Below are positions 22,570-33,700 of a DNA stretch of 64,000 nt, one piece after another. Origin of the DNA: Paracentrotus lividus (lineage: Eukaryota > Echinodermata > Echinoidea > Camarodonta > Echinidae); NCBI GenBank assembly GCA_940671915.1, contig CALNVZ010003429.1, positions 21,159,730 to 21,223,729 of the forward strand, written 5' to 3'. The notes under the pieces are model-generated. The model was given only the letters and a program-made list of their open reading frames with translations. It was not told the origin of the DNA and did no database searches. Numbering within the stretch: position 1 is the first letter of the stretch; every line of letters starts with the position of its first letter. Both the position numbers and the translations under genes were made by a program.

Positions 22570-23399
22570 AGTGTTGTAAATCAGGCTATTTCTCGAAGTT
22601 GGGTAAGCCAGTTGATTTGTGCATCATATTGGCTTGTTAGGTCAGTCATCCCATCAGGTGGTTGGAGGTCATGGCAGCTGTAGATAATGTGATCTGCCGT
22701 CTGCTCATCTGCACCGCAGATGCATGCTGGTGAATCGCGAAGCTTCCATCGGTGCATGTTGGCATTGAATCTGCCAACCCCAGTTCGTCGGTAGCCGGTT
22801 GAGTGTTACCCACTCCCTCCGAGGTAGATTAGAGCCAGCAGGAGCTTTGATGCCAAGGGAGTAGTAAACTGCCGTGGGCGAATCTTCTCTTCCCAGCTCT
22901 TTTCACATTCCAGGATGAGACTGAACTCTGATCTGCTGAGGGCGGCTGCGTGTCGGGAGAAAGGTCGGCGGCATTGAAGGCGTTGTCGACCTAGGTCCTG
23001 GGAATTTGTCGTTATTTTGTGGTCATCATCAGACAAGGATTTGGTTGTCAGCTTGTCTGTTAGATGCTCGCGACGTAGTCTTGGTGGCGCAATTGTCGTC
23101 TTTGCAACGCTCAGTTTCAGTCTCCACATCTTGAGATAGTCTGCGAGGAGCTTCATGTCAGCTGAAAGAATTTCCTCCACCTTAGTCCAATCCTAATCTG
23201 TATACAGCAATGCCAGAACATCTGCATAGCCATACTGCCGTGAAGCTGTGCAAGGTAGGTCGCTGATGTAGATGTTAAAGAGCATCGGAGAAATTACTGA
23301 CCCCTGATCGAGGCACCCCATTCCTTAAACGGCGTGGTCGGCTAGTTTGCCCATCGCTAGTCTTGGTTACGAAGCTGCGATTCGCAAGGATTGTTGCAG
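22570..23399 (-). mobile_element. Jockey/CR1-like LINE, 3' half (interrupted)
   Basis: Minus-strand non-LTR retrotransposon remnant. Reading from the insertion point leftward it encodes RSFVTKTSDGQ, GSVISPMLFNIYISDLP (RT block), ADMKLLADYLKMWRLKLS, then a deletion, and ends with a cysteine/histidine finger CICGADEQTADHIIYSC. Several stops and frameshifts make it non-functional; for example the YADD-type box reads YADV. The 5' half lies at 29389-30020 beyond the inserted L1-like element. Clade placement within the jockey/CR1 group is approximate. Confidence 0.85.
23389..23399. repeat. Left target-site duplication of the inserted L1-like LINE
   Basis: GATTGTTGCAG before the insertion matches GAATTGCTGCTG (29388-29399) after its poly(A) tail, with a few substitutions. 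In the interrupted element the two copies encode the same Ala-Ile positions, which supports a duplication of about 11 bp. Confidence 0.55.
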
Positions 23400-23477
23400 A
23401 TTGTATCTGAAGAGTAACACGTTTTTCGGGAGCTCCCGTTTTCGCACGCTTAGCTACGTATAATAGGAAAATCAACC

Positions 23478-24473
23478 ATGCCTGAACTTCGAAGCGGAAC
23501 ATCAACTGGCCCCACCGGGGAGGATCCCGGCCAGCTTGCGTGTTCTGATACAAGCACCAAAGCCGCTCCTTCCGTATCCGACTTTGAAGTTTTTGCGGTG
23601 CGGAAAGGAATAGTGGACATTCGGTCAATGTTATCGCGTTTTGAGGAAGCCTTAGGAAATCAGGACAGGAGAACTACAGAACTGGAAAAGAAGGTTAGCC
23701 CACTTGAGAAAAAAGTGCACGAATTAGAAGCCCGCGTTTCGACCCACGAGGCCCGACTAGAAATAGCTGAGTCAGCTGAAAACAAACTCGAACGCTTTTC
23801 CAGAAGGAACAATTTTCGAATTGTTGGGGCTGCTCAACTCCCTAATGAGAACGGGATGGAGGTGGCTACAAATATTTTAAAGAAACATTTTGGAATTTTG
23901 GAACCCCAGATTGAACGTGCGAACCGAGATGGCCCCCAGATAAAGAATCTGTCACGTCACCTTCTCGTTAAGATGCTGTCTTTTCAGGACAAAAAGTATG
24001 TTATGTCTCAACAGAGAAAAGTGCTTGAAAAGGAGGAAAATGTACGTCATTGATCTGACTAAGAAAGATAGAGAGGAAAAAAAAAAAAAAAATGGCAGAA
24101 GGAGGTGAATGCAGCGTTTCAATCCGGAAGGCGCTACCATTTTTCAGCGGGAAAATGGCGTCAAGGGCGTGGCTTACTAGCGCCATTTTACAGCTCGCCT
24201 ACACACAATGCCACAGGTGCCGCTCCCCTTCCCATGGATCGCCCCAAGCTTCTAACGCCAACTCCAGTACCAACGGAAACGATGGCTCCACGCTCAATCC
24301 AACCCCTACCCAACCCACGGCTAATGCAACCCTCATCAAGCTCATGGCTGGACCCGGAGACCAGATCGACGTCGACAAACCCGAATCACCACCACCTCGT
24401 CTTGAACGTATCGTACGTTACGGCTCAAGTTCATCATGAGGCAGATGACGACGATAACCTGGTTAGTGCTTAA
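23478..24473 (+). pseudogene. LINE ORF1: coiled coil plus nucleic-acid-binding domain, frameshifted
   Basis: The first frame runs 23478-24053 (191 aa). It has a low-complexity N-terminus, a heptad-rich coiled coil at about residues 60-105 (ELEKKVSPLEKKVHELEARV), then ERFSRRNNFRIVGA, typical of the RRM-like domain of L1 ORF1 proteins, which bind the element RNA as trimers. After a shift near 24045 the next frame continues with YVIDLTKKDREE and, past an A-run at 24078, QKEVNAAFQSGRRY as in the C-terminal domain, and ends at 24473 in a proline/serine/aspartate-rich tail. The continuity of domain order across the shift is what shows a single broken ORF. Confidence 0.8.
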
Positions 24474-25285
24474 ATGTGGAAAAGCTTCATAATGGATCAA
24501 AAAGATCGACGTTTATTGAAATTCAAGTTTATTCGCAATAATTGATGACCTATTTTGTTTGTCTGCTGATTAATTGATGAATTCACCGTGAAATTTGAGA
24601 GGTAAATAGAAAATAAAAAAGGCCGAATGGAAGTGAATGATGTTTTTCATTACGGAAAGCAATACCCTTTTGGCGGCCAGGGCGTGGCACGTTGGCGCCA
24701 TTTTCTACGATTCTACGATTCTACGATTGTAATGCTATGTATAATGGTCACAAAGGTCACAACTCGCCGTACCATCGACTTGCAACTCCCTGCGATGGAT
24801 TTCGTAGAAAATTCGTGGAGCGGAGGTACCTTGCAGGTACAATGCATGTACGACGTACAGGAGGTTTTTACAATACCCTTACTACAGAAACGGAGGAATC
24901 GCAGAAGTTGACCCAGGACCCGTGCGTGCGTTGTACATGCAACGCAGGCTACGTTGATGGCACGTGCCCCGTAGCCTACGACGAGTTGTGACCGCCGCAT
25001 AACGCGTACAGCGCCATTGCACCACTCCATCTAACGTCATCATGTCCACGGCTAGATCAGTTGACCAAATAGCCGACCATACCGATGCATAGTTAAATAT
25101 TTCTCGCTTTGATCTCATTTTTATGGGTCAAATTCATCGAAATCTTGTGTAAAGCTTCATATCTTTATGAGGATCAGAAGGATCGAAATTATGACAATTT
25201 GATTTAATTGGCAATTCACTTTAGTGCGGAACGGAAAACAGCTCCCTTTTGACAAGAGTTCCTTTTTCAGCGCCATATTGCAAAC
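24090..25285 (+). repeat. Three diverged copies of an ORF1-end/inter-ORF module
   Basis: The block GAAGGNGCTACC - TTTTTCAGCGGGAAAATGG - AAGGGCGTGGC - TAGCGCCATTTT at 24090-24195 is echoed at 24627-24712 (GGAAAGCAATACC, GGCGGCCAGGGCGTGGC, TTGGCGCCATTTTC) and more weakly at 25224-25280 (AACGGAAAACAG, TTTTTCAGCGCCATATTG). The spacing is about 535 and 600 nt. Confidence 0.55.
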
Positions 25286-25549
25286 ATTATTTTCAATCAT
25301 TTGCAGAGCAAAAACTTTTTACATGGAGATAAAACTAGAACAAGGACAGAAAAGACTAAGGACAAAGAAAGAAACTTTGATTATTCTATATACGAAAACT
25401 CTTATTCTTTCTCATATGTTGTGGTAAAACAATTTGGCAAAATCTGCCTTTTTATGCTATTTGTTTACATCAGATGGAGTTATGTAAAATGTTATGCAAA
25501 CAATTCCTTTATCGATATAATCATATGTACATGTTCTTAGGTAAGAACA

Positions 25550-28500
25550 ATGAACGTCATGAATAATCCTGGACTGTATTCGATGAATGCCCGTGGTTTT
25601 GGTGATAGATTTAAAAGAATACAAGTTTTCTCTTGGTAACAAAGTAAGAAGGCCTCTATATATTTTTTTTTTGCAAGAAACCCACTCCACCTTACAAACT
25701 GAAAAATATTGGAGAGAAGGGTCACTGTTCTTTTCACATGGAACTTCAAATAGTAGAGGTGTTTGTATTTTGTTTAAAGACATTTCAGATATTGTTGAAA
25801 AAGAATATCACAATGATGAAGGACGTTTCATTATTTTGGACGTTGTTTTAAATAAGCAAAAGCTAACATTCATAAATATTTATGGTCCAAATGTGGACAA
25901 CTACCAAGTTTTTTTATAATATTCTTCACCATCTTAATATGAACTTTGATTGGGAATCTGTGGTTTGGGGCGGAGATTTTAATCTAATTTTGGACGTAAC
26001 TATAGACAAAAAAGGGGGTTTTCCTCAGATCACGCATTCACATTCTTTGAATTTTATCAAAACGATAATGAATGAGTACAATTTAGTTGATATATGGCGA
26101 TTGAACAATCCTTATACAGTTAAAATGTTCGTATGGCATTCTAGAAAATATATTTTGTCGTTTGGATTTTTTCTTAGTATCACATAATCTTGTAACACAG
26201 ATTGATGAATGTAATATTGTGCCTGGTTTTAAAACTGATCATTCAGCTATAAATGAAAATTTAAATTCTATACATGAAATCAGAGGACGTGGGTTTTGGA
26301 AATTCAATACTTCACTATTGCCTGATGAAATATACGCAGATATGGTTCGTAAGTGTATACAAGAAATAAAAATAATTTCTATGATGCTCTCGATCCTAAT
26401 ACATTCTGGACTTTTCTTAAATGTCAAGGTCGATGACAATTCATTATTCCATAGAGAAAGCGAGAGAAGGTAGAAAACAAGAGAAAAAAAAAACTCATTG
26501 ATAGGCTTAATATTCTTGAATCCTCTTATGCTCAAAATCAATCAGAAACGGTTGGTGATGATAAAAAGTTATGCAGAGAAGAGCTTGAGGCGTTATATGA
26601 GATGAAAATTAAAGGAATAATGATAAGATCAAAAGCAAACTGGATAGAGAATGATGAAAGGAATACCCGATACTTTATAAATCTAGAGAATCTAAATTAC
26701 GTGTCGATCACGATAAAATAAAAACATAAAGAGATGAAATACTTATTGCAATAACAGAATATTATGAATATATTTTTTCTTCATGTGACCCTCCCCAAGC
26801 TGATCTCAATTCATTTTTACCTCAAGATAATGGAAGCCCAATATTATCAGCAGAATTGCAAAAGAAATGTGAAGGTTTAATAACATTACAAGAATGCGTT
26901 AATACACTTAAAACTATGGAAAATAATAAGACTCCAGGAACAGATGGTTTTCCTTGTGAATTCTACAAATTCTTCTTCAAAGATTTAGGAGAAATGTTGT
27001 TAAAAAGTTTTAATTATTCATTTATACAAGGTAAATTATCATTAGACCAAAGGAGAGGTATCATTAACCTTATTCCTAAGAAAGATAAAAATCCAATATT
27101 CCTGCGTAATTGGAGACCTATATCTGTATTGAATACCGATTATAAAATTCTCGCTAAGAGTCTAGCACTGAGACTACGAAAAGTCTTATCCAATATTATT
27201 AATAATGACCAAACGGGATTTTTGCATGGTCGGTACATAGGGGAGAACATTCGTTTAGCCTTAGATATGATTGAATTCACAAATGAATATGATATTCCAG
27301 GGTTCATGTTAATTGCTGATATAGAAAAGGCATTTGACAAATTAGAATGGTCTTTTTTGTTCAAAGCTTTAGAAAATTTCAATTTTGGAGAAGATTTGAT
27401 ACCTTGGGTAAAAGTTATGTATAATGATGTATCTTCTTGTGTGTTAAACAGTGGAAATGCTACTAATTTGTTTTAATGTTTCATGTGCCGTAAGACAAGG
27501 GTGCCCTCTAAGCCCCCTCCTGTTTATCATTTGCAATGAAATAATGTGTATATGGATAAGAAGAGTTATTGATATTAAAGGCCTTACGGTGAATGATATA
27601 GAAATTAAACTTAATTCATATGCTGATGACACTACTTTTTATTTTAAGGACGTCAAATCACTGAGAACCATTATGAATATTTTAGACCGATACAAAGTAT
27701 TTTCGGGATACGCATTAACCGAAACAAGTCAGAAATAACAGCTCTTGGGTATTACAAAGCCCACCCTCCGGACATATCTTTTTCTGGACTGAAATATTCA
27801 AAAGGCCCCTACAAGCTTTTAGGTGTGTGTTTTTTGACTAATCCTGATGATTTATTTGAACTACATTTTCCTCCAAAATTACAGAAACTGAAAAATATTT
27901 TGAGAATATGGAATATGAGAGATTTAACACCGATTGGGAGAAGCACTATATTAAAGTCATTGGGCCTTTCTCAATTAATATTTCTTCTATCTGTTCTTCC
28001 AAAGCCATCGGAAGGTTTTTTGTACGAAATTAATTCTTTAATATATTCTTTTACATGGAACGGAAAGCCAGATAAAATTAACCGCCACACGATTATTGGA
28101 GATTATTGTCAAGGTGGTTTGAAAATGTTACATCTTCCATCAGTAATTACAGGTTTAAAAATTGCACGGGCCAAACGAATAATCGATGGTGATAATATAG
28201 GAAAATGGAAATGTTTTTAAAAATATTGTTTAAAACATCTAGGTGGTGATATATTTTGGCTGTGCAATTTAAAAACACAAGATCCCAAAATATCCAAAGT
28301 AAAACAACTCTTTGATACGTGAAATGTTATTATCTTGAAGTGCGTTAGCTTTTTCCGATAATTTAACTGGACCTGATATAAACTTTTTAAGACAAGTGTT
28401 GTGGAATAACTCTTTAATTAAAATAGGTGGTAATGTTGTGTTCAAACACAATTGGATATAAAATGGCATTACACAAGTTCGACATTTGTTAAATGAGCAT

Positions 28501-29266
28501 GGTTTCTTTTATTCACATACTGTATTTATGCAAAAAATGTAACGTTCGATGCAATTTTCTCGAATACTATTCATTGCTTTCTGCAATTCCAAAAGAATGG
28601 AAACACGGCATTCAACAACCCCAAGCTGAAAACAGAACACGCCAAGAGGAATTGTTACATAACCTGAAGAAGAATTTCAGAGTTTGTAAATATATCCATC
28701 AACTTTGTGTTGAAAGAATCTTTCGAATTCCGACTTTGGAAATTAAATGGAATACAATTTTAACTGAACCTATTCAAAACTGGGAAAATCTTTATAATAT
28801 TCCTTTTAAATGTTGTCTCTATACGAAGTTGCGTTATTCTCAATTCAGAATATTGCATCGAATACTTGGGGTCAACAAACACTTTCATGCTATTGGTATA
28901 ACAGATTCTAATTTGTGTACATTCTGCTTATCATCCGTTGAAACTATTTCACATTTGTTTTGGGAATGTAATGTTAGGCATCAATTCATTCAAGATTTGC
29001 AATCTAATGTTCTTAACAACGAAGTCGTCTTCAATAGAAACACATTTCTTTTCGGCTTCCCAGATGGTAGACAATCTAGCTTAAATTTTCTAATATTATA
29101 CGCTAAATACTTCATATTCAATACCAAAAGCAAACAGGAACGACTTTCTTTAAACTCTTTTCAAAATATGCTTAGACTTGTCAAAGAAATTGAACGGGTT
29201 CTTTACACTAAGAATAATAAGTTTGTGGTTTGGCTAGACAGATGGAGACTTGTACAAATGATGTAA
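25550..29266 (+). pseudogene. LINE ORF2: AP endonuclease and reverse transcriptase, broken
   Basis: The domains are in the standard L1 order. Endonuclease (25550-26270): FLQETHST, INIYGPN, GGDFNLIL, DFFLVSHN and TDHSAI, i.e. all catalytic blocks of the exonuclease-endonuclease-phosphatase fold. RT (26856-27738): WRPISVLNTDYKI, QTGFLHGR, ADIEKAFDKLEW, CPLSPLLF and the active-site box SYADDT. C-terminal region (27825-29266) with the finger CTFC-x9-H-x4-C (FWEC). This enzyme nicks target DNA and copies its RNA at the nick. At least six frame breaks separate these blocks (for example near 25630, 25917, 26150, 26470, 27475, 27738 and 28220). Confidence 0.88.
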
Positions 29267-29388
29267 TAATTTTGTTAATATTTGTTTGTTTAAATTCAAA
29301 TATTATCACAACTTGTTATATGTATAAATATGTTGCTCCGGAATGATTGAATAAAATCTTTCGTTGAAGGAAAAAAAAAAAGAAAAAG

Positions 29389-30020
29389 AATTGCTGCTGC
29401 TGCAAGGAACCGCACTGGGTGACGGTCAGGGATGACGCGGAGAAGTTTCAGTATTAAGCCATGACGCCATACAGTGTCATATGCCGCAGTGAGATCAGTT
29501 AGCACGACATCCACCTTGTTGCACTTTTCGAAGCTCTCTTCGATATCATTGGTTAGCTTGACAATCTGGTGAGCAGTACACCGACCATGACGGAAGCCTG
29601 CTTGCTCATCTGGTAGTTGGGTATCAACAACTGGATTGAGTCGGGCCAGAAGGAGCCTTTCGAGAAGCTTGAATGGTACACACAGGAGCGAAATGGGCCT
29701 GTAGCTCTTGGGATTGTCTGCAGGCTTGTTAGGTATCAAGAGGGCGACAACAGTAGATTTCCTCCAGATATTTGGGATATGCAGTCCAGTGAGGCAGGTT
29801 GAGTAGAATGCACATAGCCAGTCCAGGCTCTTGGGACCACAGCGCTTTATGAATTCTGGGAAGATGTTATCAGGGCCCTGAGCTTTCCCACATTTCAGTT
29901 GGGAGAGAACTAGTGTGAGCTCAGCAGACGTGAAAGGTTTGGAGAGGAAACCATCTACGCCGGGAGCATTCCAGAGTCTTGAAGTTTCCTGCTTGACAGT
30001 ACGGGCGTGGTCTTTGTTAC
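29389..30020 (-). mobile_element. Jockey/CR1-like LINE, 5' half (RT fingers)
   Basis: Minus-strand continuation of the element at 22570-23399. It encodes, in order, LSQLKCGKAQGPDNI, PNIWRKSTVVALLIPNKP, SYRPISLLCVPFKLLERLL, EQAGFRHGRCTAHQIV and TDLTAAYDTVWR: the RT finger and palm motifs before the break at RFLAAAAI. The 5' end, including the endonuclease, is missing, so this copy was 5'-truncated before the L1-like insertion. Confidence 0.88.
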
Positions 30021-30074
30021 AGAACTAACAATTCACTTCCACACTCATTTTAGATTGAAATTTTACCACACGAA

Positions 30075-30155
30075 AATATATGTTGTCCTTCGTTTCACCC
30101 CCTTCACTCCCTTTTCCACTCTTTCCACTAGTTTTACATTTAGAGGGTAATACTT
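30075..30155. repeat. Right inverted flank of the LINE nest
   Basis: TATATGTTGTCCTTCGTTTC followed by CACCCCCTTCACTCCC and CCACTAGTTTTACATTTAGA is the inverse of the 22390-22465 segment. Confidence 0.6.
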
Positions 30156-30245
30156 GTACGGTTTCTTTACGGGCATTTACCACCAATCCCTCAGCCTGTC
30201 AGAGAAGACAGGAAAACCCTTGTCAACGCGTTCTATAATACAGAC

Positions 30246-30370
30246 CACTGGCGTAAATCCGTAAAGAATTCTATTCATCAGGGGGGGGGGGGGATATTAC
30301 ATACTACTACAAAGCGCCCCCCCCCCCCCCCCCCCGATGAATAGAAACCGCTAGTGGATTTACGCCAGTG
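30246..30370. mobile_element. Short palindromic MITE, CACTGGCGTAAATCC ends
   Basis: 125-bp element with perfect 15-nt terminal inverted repeats (CACTGGCGTAAATCC / GGATTTACGCCAGTG). Inside, a G-run and a C-run face each other, flanked by ATTCATCAGGGG and CCCCGATGAAT, so nearly the whole element can fold. Confidence 0.85.
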
Positions 30371-30527
30371 ATATAGACTGAGCGTCACGCGTGAAGAAGG
30401 AAGAAGCCGCCATTATTAATACTAAATCATTTATCAAAGCTTTCATTCTTTACCTCTGAAACGGAGTTCTCGTTCCATGTTAATAATTCACCTTATTATA
30501 TTGGTTAAGACGTCATGACAGCTTTGT

Positions 30528-30713
30528 TCAAACTTGAATGTCCTTTCCCAATCGTTCAATCTCCTCTAGAATAAAAGCGATATGCTCCTCTGCAACTCTG
30601 GCACTGCCGATACCTACTTTGAAGAAGTTGACGTGTGATTTAGCCTCGTTGGGTTGATAAGTGAGAAGCATGGACCCCTTCAGTGTCATCGCTTTCTTGA
30701 TCAGAGGTGCAAC
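30528..30713 (-). CDS. Decarboxylase exon 13: C-terminus
   Basis: Encodes [20 protein letters not shown] through [12 protein letters not shown] and the TGA stop. It matches the C-terminal subdomain of CSAD-type enzymes, which close with an E-I/L-E-R-L-G-x-D motif. Confidence 0.9.
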   Translation of the reverse strand, partial: VAPLIKKAMTLKGSMLLTYQPNEAKSHVNFFKVGIGSARVAEEHIAFILEEIERLGKDIQV

Positions 30714-33700
30714 CTAAGAACAGAAATAAATGGATTATTAATCAAAATTTAATTATCATTAATGAATTAAAATAAATTCATTATTGTCATAACCATCGAG
30801 TTCCTTGGTACGGGCCTTTCCAACTTTACCTCTATCACATGTATCAGGCATAGTGAATATTGTGCTGATTGGTTGCATATACAGAGGAAAGAGGCAAAGA
30901 GCATCGGTCCCCAACCGAACCTTGGAGTACACCATAGCTCAAGGTAGTAACGTCAGAGACACAGGTACCAATTTCAACAAACTGGGTTCTTTCAGACAGA
31001 TATGACATAAACAATTGAGGGCAGATCCTCTGATACCTAATGGTTTCATTTCAAAAAGTCATTTGGAAAAACATGATGTCATTTGGCTGTATACAAAAAC
31101 AGAATATAAGAACAATTTATTTATGATATTTCTTTATTACCTTGCCTAACCGTTTGAAGTACTCCGGACTTTCTTCTTGACCTCGCAGACATTCAGGAAT
31201 GAACCAGAAACACACGTTTGTACATTCAGGCTGCATATAAAAAAAAAATATAAAGAGTAGACTGTCAGAGGCGAAATTAGAATATCATAATTTGAAAAGC
31301 AGAAAGAAAGACACGTATTGATTAAAACAGACAGGAAGGTATTAACTTGAGAATAAGAAAGAGAGAGATAATATTACTTTCTTTCCTAATTACCCATTTT
31401 TTAAAAGCGTGTCCATTTGCTTAATCAACTGTAAATACGTACATTGAGGTAAGAATCTTATGCAATTCATTTGTCTGGCATTTATTATATAATTTTTATT
31501 ATATTTTCAACGTGAAATTAATCAATGCCTCACCTCTTGACAAAGTTTGAAGCCTTCTGTTTTCTTGATGAGATCGGCCAGATTCCTGTATGAATTTTAA
31601 ACATAACATAGTAATGATAATTGGGCGAATTCATTATTTTATATGGTGCTGGTTTTGAATGGGGCCAAATATGAATACAAAAATAACCCCACTCATATCA
31701 CCTTTTTTTTTTTTTTTTTTTTTGAAACCCCTGGAAAGCCAACAAAACTAGTTAGCCTAGCCCGTCGAGAGGCCAATTTTGTCTTCACAAAAGTACCGAT
31801 TGACACCAAGGTATACTACAACACCTAAACTGACAGTACCTGGCCATGTCGAACTTATGTGTGGTTTCCGCATCCAGACCCTTGTTGCCTTTCGCCTTCC
31901 ACATCAGCCAGAACTTGAAGATATCGACCTTGCGACCACACTGCAGGGTTTTGTCACCAGTGTCATAGGAAACATCATAGAATTTATCCGGTTGGAACAG
32001 ATACTCTGCATTGACTGCGTGGCATTTGGTCATTAGATCTTTCTACAAGTAAAGGAAACGTGCATGTTAGCCATTAAAAGGCTCAAAACAAATGAGTTAC
32101 GTCATTTTTGCATTCATGTTTCATTTGTAGTTTTAAAACCTTGCAGATTCGGTATACGAAAAGTTTTCGACATCAGAATATTTAGAATACTAATATATAG
32201 GTAGCTACAAAGTTTGATTTACGATCACATACTTTAGTATCATTAATTATGAAGATAATATATATATATTTTTTTTTTTTGCTTTTCGAGATGCCGCTTC
32301 GACGAGGTAAACAATGGAAGCTTTTGAAAAATAATTTTGATAATAATGGTGGCGTCACGCGTGAAGAAGTCACTATTATTGTGATAATTATTTGTCAAAA
32401 GATTCCATTCCAAAACAAAGGACGAACGGCCTCGATCTCGGTTCATTTGTATGCGAATTATACAATTGAATTTAACGCACTTTATTCATGTTTTAAGGCA
32501 TGAAGTTTTACTTACGTTGCCATTGACGACGAAGGAAGTACACTGGAAGGGCACGCCCATCATCTTGTGCATACACCACGTGACCGACTTGACCCTATGG
32601 ATGCCATTTATCAGGTGCTTATACTTTTGGGTCACGAGGGCTCCTCCACCCCAAGCAGCATCAACGTGGAGCCAGATGTCGCCATGTCTCTCGCATATGT
32701 CCGCCATGGCATCGAGGGGGTCGTAGCTAGCGAGTACTGTCGAACCAGCAGTGGCTACCACCATCAAGGGAATGCAATCCTAAATCAAAGTAATATTTTA
32801 TCTATTAGATTTGATCCTAAATTATGACCAATTAATAATAAACCGTAATAAACTTAATATTAAATTTAATCAATAAACATTTCTTTAGCGAGGCTGGAAT
32901 CCATGCAAATCACCCAGTTATATTAAAACGTATAGGGTACATGCAGGTAATATGGGCTAGCAGGTAATATGGGCCACCTGAAGCAAATCATGTCGTGACC
33001 GGTGACCGGTGACCGTGGTGAGCACCATAATGGTGTTCATATGAACTGTATACGAAAATATATCGTCGTGAGAGCATCTGACGCCGAAATTTCTCTGAGA
33101 AAATTGCTGAAGACAAACATACGGCATTTTTTTACCCTGATGTAAAATTTGATATTTCACAGAATGTGATGGTGAAAGAGTGTTTGAGGGGGTAACCTCA
33201 ATTTTTTTAATATTTAGTAAGCTTATAGTTTCATTTTGATCATTCTAGCGTGTACAGGTCAATTTGTTGTAGTGCAATGTGGCATTGAATGCTTGCCTGA
33301 CACAGCAACATTAGTGCAGGTAATATGGGCCATCCAAAATGGCGGAAATGATGCTGGTACTTAGTATTGGTATGAGGCATCAATCTCTTTGCTACGATTT
33401 TTCGGGGTATATTCACAGTATATAATGCATATAAATAACTTATTGTAGGCCTATATTGACTTATATAATGACAATAATATTTAAATAATATTTAAAAAGA
33501 AATAATGTACAAAATACAAAACAATGAAATATATAGTCAAAGTATTTACTGAAGGGTCTTATAATTTCAAATGATATCTTAAAGTTAATGATTTTCAACA
33601 TTTTAAGCAAATTCCAGACATGGTAGAGTCATTGTAGTTTTTAAAACATACATTAAATACATGTGCCCATATTACCTGCACAATAAAAGTTAGAGAAGTA

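Larger units (their letters stand above)
23400..29388 (+). mobile_element. Full-length decayed L1/Tx1-like LINE
   Basis: About 6 kb with 5' UTR (23400-23477), ORF1, an unusual 1.1-kb inter-ORF region, ORF2 (endonuclease, RT, C-terminal finger), an AATAAA-like signal (29350) and an A-rich tail (29371-29388). It is inserted in the plus orientation into the RT region of a minus-strand jockey/CR1-like LINE. Both ORFs have frameshifts, so the copy is dead, but all domains remain. Confidence 0.9.
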
